From contig OX387603.1 in NCBI GenBank assembly GCA_947568835.1, positions 1,551,701-1,615,700 on the forward strand: a stretch of DNA of 64,000 nt, given 5' to 3'. Below are positions 58,336 through 64,000 of the stretch, piece after piece (within the stretch, counting starts at the first letter, position 1; every line of letters begins with the position of its first letter). The position numbers and the translations under genes are program-made. Origin of the DNA: Protonemura montana. Lineage: Eukaryota; Arthropoda; Insecta; Plecoptera; Nemouridae. Under the pieces are notes generated by a model. It was not told the origin of the DNA, did not search any database, and was given only the letters and a program-made list of their open reading frames with translations.

Positions 58336-59027
58336 GTTACAGGTGGTTTATAAAGTGAAGATTGTTTGTGCAGAGTTTTATTGTTGAAATTGTCTGAGTG
58401 GTCTGCATATGGGGTGTTTAACGACTCGAGTTTGGGACTTCATGTCTTTATGTCTTTATGTCTTTATGTAATTGTATTCAGTTTGATTGATTTCGAAGAG
58501 CGAATGCAGCCAATTCCCAACCCCGATGTCGCAGAACATTACTTGTAGTCTTGATTTACGAGGCTACGCAATTTTTAAGTCAAATTATGCTCGTATCACA
58601 ATTGAAACCACACATTCAAATACATAATTTCAATATTTTTTTTGTAAAAATTAAATTTTTTTGGCTTTCCACGTGTAGTGTAAGCCTGCTGATATTTTCT
58701 CCATTATTTGCGTTTTTTTTTTTTTTTTTTCCCCGTCACGGAACCAATCGCTTCGGCATTCGGCGACCGGATCAAAGCAAATCAAATCAAAAATGCACAT
58801 AAATCATGAAAATATTCCTTTGTTCAATTCTGAAATGCCTTTCAAATGTCACACGACTGAAAATATTGCTTCAAAACCAATTTTTTTTTATACTCTGTCA
58901 GTAAAAATGACGATTTTATGCTCCCATTCATTTCTCACACAACATCAAAGTCACCATTGCACCGAAGTCTGGCAAAACGTATCTTTATTAAACTACGACA
59001 GTGAAATGTTCGAGGAAATCCCTTCTG

Positions 59028-59675
59028 ATGGTAGCCCTATGGTAGCCCTTTGATAGCCCTATGTTTGCTTTATGTTCGCCCTATGATAGCCCTATGTTAG
59101 CCCTATGATAGCCCTATGGTAGCCCTATGTTCGCCCTATGTTCGCCCTATGGCAGCCCTATGGTAGCCCTATGTCCGCCCTATGTTAGCCCTATGATAGC
59201 CCTATGATAGCCCTATGTTCGCCCTATGTTCGCCCTATGGTAGCCCTATGGTAGCCCTATGGTAGCCCTATGTTAGCCCTATGACAGTCCTATGATAGCC
59301 CTATGGTAGCCCTATGTTCGCCCTATGATATCCCTATGGCAGCCCTATGATAGCCCTATGGTAGCCCTATGTCCACCCTATGTCCGCCCTATGATAGCCC
59401 TATGTCCGCCCTATGATAGCCCTATGTTAGCCCTATGGTAGCCCTATGATTGTCCTATGGTAGTTCTATGATAGCCCTATGATAGCCCTATGATAGCCCT
59501 ATGATAGCCCTATGATAGCCCTATGATAGCCCTATGTTAGCCCTATGTTAGCCCTATGGTAGCCCTATGGTAGCCCTATGTTAGCCCTATGGTAGCCCTA
59601 TGGTAGACCTATGGTAGCCCTATGGCAGCCCTATGTTAGCCCTATGTTCGCCCTATGGTAGTTCTATGTCACGAC
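59028..59675. repeat. 12-bp minisatellite, about 53 copies
   Basis: The unit is GATAGCCCTATG with variants at the first four bases (GGTA, GTTA, GTTC, GTCC, GGCA). Confidence 0.95.
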
Positions 59676-60049
59676 GCACGGAACGTCTTCAAAGCAGTGA
59701 CAAGCACAAGCTTGTTGGGCGTGTAAACTTCAAGATGAAGTTGGGCGGACAGAACGCGGTCCACGAGGCTGTTAATCATTTCTACAGAAAAACATTCTAT
59801 TATGACAAATAACCTGAAATTAATTCTTCACGCACAATGCGAGATGAGGAGCAATTAGGCGCGGCAAGGTTGGTCCATGTCGAGGAATGGATAAACTGTT
59901 CTCGAGTGAATCTTATTCGAATCTCTCTTACTTCCTTCACGTTTCAACAAAGCAATGTTCTGCAATCCAAGTCACTGCAAGTCAACGCTTCAAGCTGATT
60001 TTTACACTTTCTTAGCAAAATACGAAAAGATTTTAACACCGAAAATCAA

Positions 60050-60195
60050 TAAGTTGGGTTTTTTAATTATTATGAAAACCAAAACCGTCTCAAAAATTTA
60101 TGTCCCCTTTTGGGCATCAATGTTTGAGACGGTTATAGTTTTCCTAATAATAAAATACCCCGCGCATTGCAAGCGTTTGCAATTTAAATGAAGAT
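60050..60195. mobile_element. Palindromic tRNA-SINE tail pair
   Basis: AACCGTCTCAAAAATTTATG and its reverse complement (CATCAATGTTTGAGACGGTT) meet at CCCCTTTTGG. The right half ends with the GCAAGCGTTTGC tail. It has the same inverted architecture as 6382-6545. Confidence 0.65.
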
Positions 60196-60479
60196 TTCTT
60201 TCATCTAAAATTAAGTTAGTTTATTTATCATTCCTTTATAAGCAACTCTAATTCAACAACCTGAAAGTGCAAGCGTCTTTCGAGAAGCATTTCATCTCAG
60301 AATACAACTGTAATGCATATCTAAGTTCAACGCAGAACAAATCTTCCCAATTCTCAGTTACAATCGATACAATATCGAGACACTCGCAGTAAATTTTACA
60401 TTCATTTCCTTTCTCCACATTTCTTAATTCAACATTCACCACAGAAATGCGCTAAGATTGTCTTAATGGCCACGAGGTA

Positions 60480-60560
60480 CCAATCACCAATCTTATACCC
60501 AATATCACCCATCATCAACCATCATCACCCGTCATCACCCATCATCACCCATCATCACCC
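60480..60560. repeat. ATCACCC-type short tandem repeat
   Basis: Imperfect CATCATCACCC repeats, about eight copies. Confidence 0.8.
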
Positions 60561-60689
60561 GTAACACACGTTTAGCTCGGCGATTTAAAAAAAAACTCGC
60601 GTTACATTTCACACATCTCACATCTGCGATCTTACCACGTGTCCCAGCGTCGAGTTCATTGATGCACGAGACTTTGATTACGTCACTCG

Positions 60690-60735
60690 TCACACACATA
60701 CACGCACGCACACACACGCACGCACACACACGCAT
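60690..60735. repeat. CACACGCA microsatellite
   Basis: Alternating CA/CG tract with Z-DNA-like purine-pyrimidine alternation. Confidence 0.85.
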
Positions 60736-60784
60736 GCAAGACACGTATAATTAACGTTTAACGCGTAATTGCAACGTGTAGACG

Positions 60785-60787
60785 GCA

Positions 60788-60828
<41 letters not shown>
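60785..60828. repeat. (CGG)n trinucleotide repeat, about 14 copies
   Basis: A nearly pure CGG run in AT-rich surroundings. No ORF makes use of it. Confidence 0.95.
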
Positions 60829-61321
60829 TTGTTACTTAATCAGGCAGTGTGATCGCTTGGGCGCATGACAGATCAGTTACCTTATCTGCTATTACTCTAA
60901 TTACTCTAATTACTCTAATTACCTTCCAGTCTAGTGACACTCCGAGCTATAATTTATGCATCTGGGCGATAAATGACAGAAAGAAAAGCAAAAACGCGTT
61001 CCATTCATAAGAAGCGATGTAACGGACGTAGGTAGATGAAGTGGAGTGGGATGAAATTACAGTTCGAAGAGGTTTTATTGTCTTCAGGCGAATTCTTAGA
61101 GGAGTTAGATAATAATGTTAATAATGTATGGGTTGGAGTCATTGGAGAATTGCATTGTGCGTGAGAGAGGCGTTCATTGACCATGTCAAGGCTTGGGTTC
61201 GGACGAATAAACTCTGCGATTGAATCGGTAGACAATGTGTCTCTACAAGTCTGTGGTGGCAATGCTTTTTTTGAAAATAAATGGGCGTTGGGTGGAGAAT
61301 TGTGGAACTATTGTTCTATGT

Positions 61322-63440
61322 TAGGGCGCTTGTTTCGCTCCACGCAAAGGAGCGGACACTCGCCGTCGCCTCTGTGCTGGACATTCCGTGACAGGGTGCT
61401 TGTTTCACTCTACGCAAAGGAGCGGACACTCGCCGTCGCCTCTGTGCCGGACATTCCGTGACAGGGTGCTTGTTTCGCTCCACGCAAAGGAGCGGACACT
61501 CGCCGTCGCCTCTGTGCCGGACATTCCGTGACAGGGTGCTTGTTTCACTCCACGCAAAGGAGCGGACACTCGCCGTCGCCTCTGTGCCGGACATTCCGTG
61601 ACAGGGTGCTTGTTTCGCTCCACGCAAAGAAGTGGACACTCGCCGTCGCCTCTGTGCTGGACATTCCGTGACAGGGCGCTTGTTTCGCTCCACGCAAAGG
61701 AGCGGACACTCGCAGTCGTCTCTGTGCCGGACATTCCGTGACAGGGCGCTTGTTTCGCTCCACGCAAAGGAGCAGACACTCGCCGTCGCCTCTGTGCTGG
61801 ACATTCCGTGACAGGGCGCTTGTTTCGCTCCACGCAAAGGAGCGGACACTCGCCGTCGCCTCTGTGCTGGACATTCCGTGACAGGGCGCTTGTTTCACTC
61901 CACGCAAAGGAGCGGACACTCGCCGTCGCCTCTGTGCTGGACATTCCGTGACAGGGCGCTTGTTTCGCTCCACGCAAAGAAGTGGACACTCGCCGTCGCC
62001 TCTGTGCTGGACATTCCGTGACAGGGCGCTTGTTTCGCTCCACGCAAAGGAGCGGACACTCGCCGTCGCCTCTGTGCTGGACATTCCGTGACAGGGCGCT
62101 TGTTTCGCTCCACGCAAAGGAGCGGACACTCGTCGTCGCCTCTGTGCTGGATATTCCGTGACAGGGCGCTTGTTTCGCTCCACGCAAAGGAGCGGACACT
62201 CGCCGTCGCCTCTGTGCTGGACATTCCGTGACAGGGCGCTTGTTTCGCTCCACGCAAAGGAGCGGACACTCGCCGTCGCCTCTGTGCCGGACATTCCGTG
62301 ACAGGGCGCTTGTTTCGCTCCACGCAAAGGAGCGGACACTCGCAGTCGTCTCTGTGCCGGACATTCCGTGACAGGGCGCTTGTTTCGCTCCACGCAAAGG
62401 AGCAGACACTCGCCGTCGCCTCTGTGCTGGACATTCCGTGACAGGGCGCTTGTTTCGCTCCACGCAAAGGAGCGGACACTCGCCGTCGCCTCTGTGCTGG
62501 ACATTCCGTGACAGGGCGCTTGTTTCACTCCACGCAAAGGAGCGGACACTCGCCGTCGCCTCTGTGCTGGACATTCCGTGACAGGGCGCTTGTTTCGCTC
62601 CACGCAAAAGAGCGGACACTCGCCGTCGCCTCTGTGCTGGACATTCCGTGACAGGGCGCTTGTTTCGCTCCACGCCAAGGAGCGGACACTCGCCGTCGCC
62701 TCTGTGCTGGACATTCCGTGACAGGGCGCTTGTTTCGCTCCACGCAAAGGAGCGGACACTCGCCGTCGCCTCTGTGCTGGACATTCCGTGACAGGGCGCT
62801 TGTTTCGCTCCACGCAAAGAAGTGGACACTCGCCGTCGCCTCTGTGCTGGATATTCCGTGACAGGGCGCTTGTTTCGCTCCACGCAAAGGAGCGGACACT
62901 CGCCGTCGCCTCTGTGCTGGACATTCCGTGACAGGGCGCTTGTTTCGCTCCACGCAAAGGAGCGGACACTCGCCGTCGCCTCTGTGCCGGACATTCCGTG
63001 ACAGGGCGCTTGTTTCGCTCCACGCAAAGGAGCGGACACTCGCAGTCGTCTCTGTGCCGGACATTCCGTGACAGGGCGCTTGTTTCACTCCACGCAGAGG
63101 AGAGGACACTCGCCGTCGCCTCTGTGCTGGACATTCCGTGACAGGGCGCTTGTTTCACTCCACGCAAAGGAGCGGACACTCGCCGTCGCCTCTGTGCTGG
63201 ACATTCCGTGACAGGGCGCTTGTTTCGCTCCACGCAAAGGAGCGGACACTCGCCGTCGCCTCTGTGCTGGACATTCCGTGACAGGGCGCTTGTTTCGCTC
63301 CACGCAAAGGAGCGGACACTCGCCGTCGCCTCTGTGCTGGACATTCCGTGACAGGGCGCTTGTTTCGCTCCACGCAAAGGAGCGGACACTCGCCGTCGCC
63401 TCTGTGCTGGACATTCCGTGACAGGGCGCTTGTGTCGCTC
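61322..63440. repeat. 70-bp minisatellite array 2, about 30 copies
   Basis: Same unit as array 1. Diagnostic variants recur as blocks: GCAGTCGTCTCTGTGCC at about 61711, 62341 and 63041 (9 and 10 units apart), followed in the first two cases by an AGCAGACAC unit, and AAGAAGTGGAC at about 61625, 61976 and 62817. This shows multi-unit segmental duplication. The 544-647-codon ORFs across it are artefacts. Confidence 0.97.
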
Positions 63441-64000
63441 CATCTTTTTGTCTTGCAATTCACTCCAATGATCCGTATAGACTTGCACGGGTCGTGAACC
63501 CTACCGAATATTTTCGCCACTTTATAAATCGCCGACCTGTCTGTGATTGGGGAAGACAGATCCGACCTTGAGAAGTGTCAAAGCGGCCCGTCAGCGACCA
63601 ACGAGTGTCTCTGTCAGGAGTCAGGGACGATGCATGTGCATGATGACGACATCTCAGTGCGTGGTCAGCAGATGCGTTCGATCAGGTGACAGGAAAGCGA
63701 CGGTACGCAATCTTGGGTCGTCGGTACGCACTCTGCCAAGACACTTCTGAAGCCGCGAGTCAGCCATCTTGAAAGCGTACAGAGATTAGCAACGAGGAGA
63801 TCGAATGTCCCATTGGCTCCAGATACAAATCTTGGGAGCAGACGATGTCTTTTAATTGATGGTTCGCTTCATTCGACATATTTCATTGACGCCGCCAAAG
63901 AGCAATTCTCTTGGCAAACCTAAACATTGCCACGAGGAGACCGACTTTATCCTGCACTTTGGTCATCGAATCTATAGTCGGTTGTTCGCCCACACAATGA
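63441..64000. other. Flank of 70-bp array 2
   Basis: Unique sequence of moderate GC. A 67-codon plus ORF at 63547 has no recognisable features. Nothing further is supported. Confidence 0.5.

Noticed and set aside
61405-63488. Minus-strand ORFs of 540-650 codons
   Set aside because: Same 70-bp periodicity artefact as array 1.

Overview
The window is animal nuclear DNA, most likely from an insect. Genes are interrupted by long GT-AG introns, there are no bacterial-style operons, the tRNA is intronless with a eukaryotic Pol III T-run, the small AT-hook proteins are arthropod-like, and SINE, LINE and MITE debris is abundant. I cannot name the species from sequence alone; a hemipteran-like genome is a weak guess.

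Region 1 (about 2.9-22.8 kb, minus strand) is most of a WNK-family protein kinase gene. Fifteen coding exons can be chained with fully compatible splice phases into 5,955 nt (1,985 codons). Both ends are open: the initiator exon lies upstream of 22,830 and the far C-terminus below 2,917, neither recognised here. The introns carry at least eight tandem arrays (units 5, 29, 41, 43, 52, 60, 70 and about 102 bp) plus 5S-rRNA-derived and tRNA-derived SINEs. Intron 5 is remarkable: it is a 60-bp minisatellite, 1,281 nt long (a multiple of 3), and stop-free in the WNK frame.

Region 2 (22.8-45 kb) is array-poor. It has a decayed LINE 3' end, a plus-strand SMIM29/C3orf18-like small membrane protein gene (29.7-31.4 kb), a decayed hAT-like transposase, two tandem minus-strand HMGA-like AT-hook genes with identical three-exon architecture (37.3-38.5 and 40.9-42.2 kb), and a tRNA-Asn(GTT) gene.

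Region 3 (45-64 kb) holds two plus-strand first-exon candidates: a possible tiny gene at 45.2 kb and a signal-anchor protein at 50.2 kb with a CpG-rich leader from about 49.3 kb. The rest is mostly repeats: 5S-SINEs with 3-6 tandem heads, tRNA-SINEs with 6-11 tandem heads, a 41-bp array also present inverted in the WNK gene, two large 70-bp arrays (about 18 and 30 copies), and 17-bp and 12-bp arrays. By my rough sum, tandem arrays occupy about one fifth of the window.

The strongest candidate for something undescribed is the combination of two unrelated Pol III-type SINE families (5S-headed and tRNA-headed), both with tandemly amplified promoter-bearing heads, plus a third tRNA-like 70-bp array, next to an in-frame stop-free minisatellite intron in the WNK kinase domain gene. 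The long ORFs that cross the arrays are products of repeat periodicity and are not annotated as genes.
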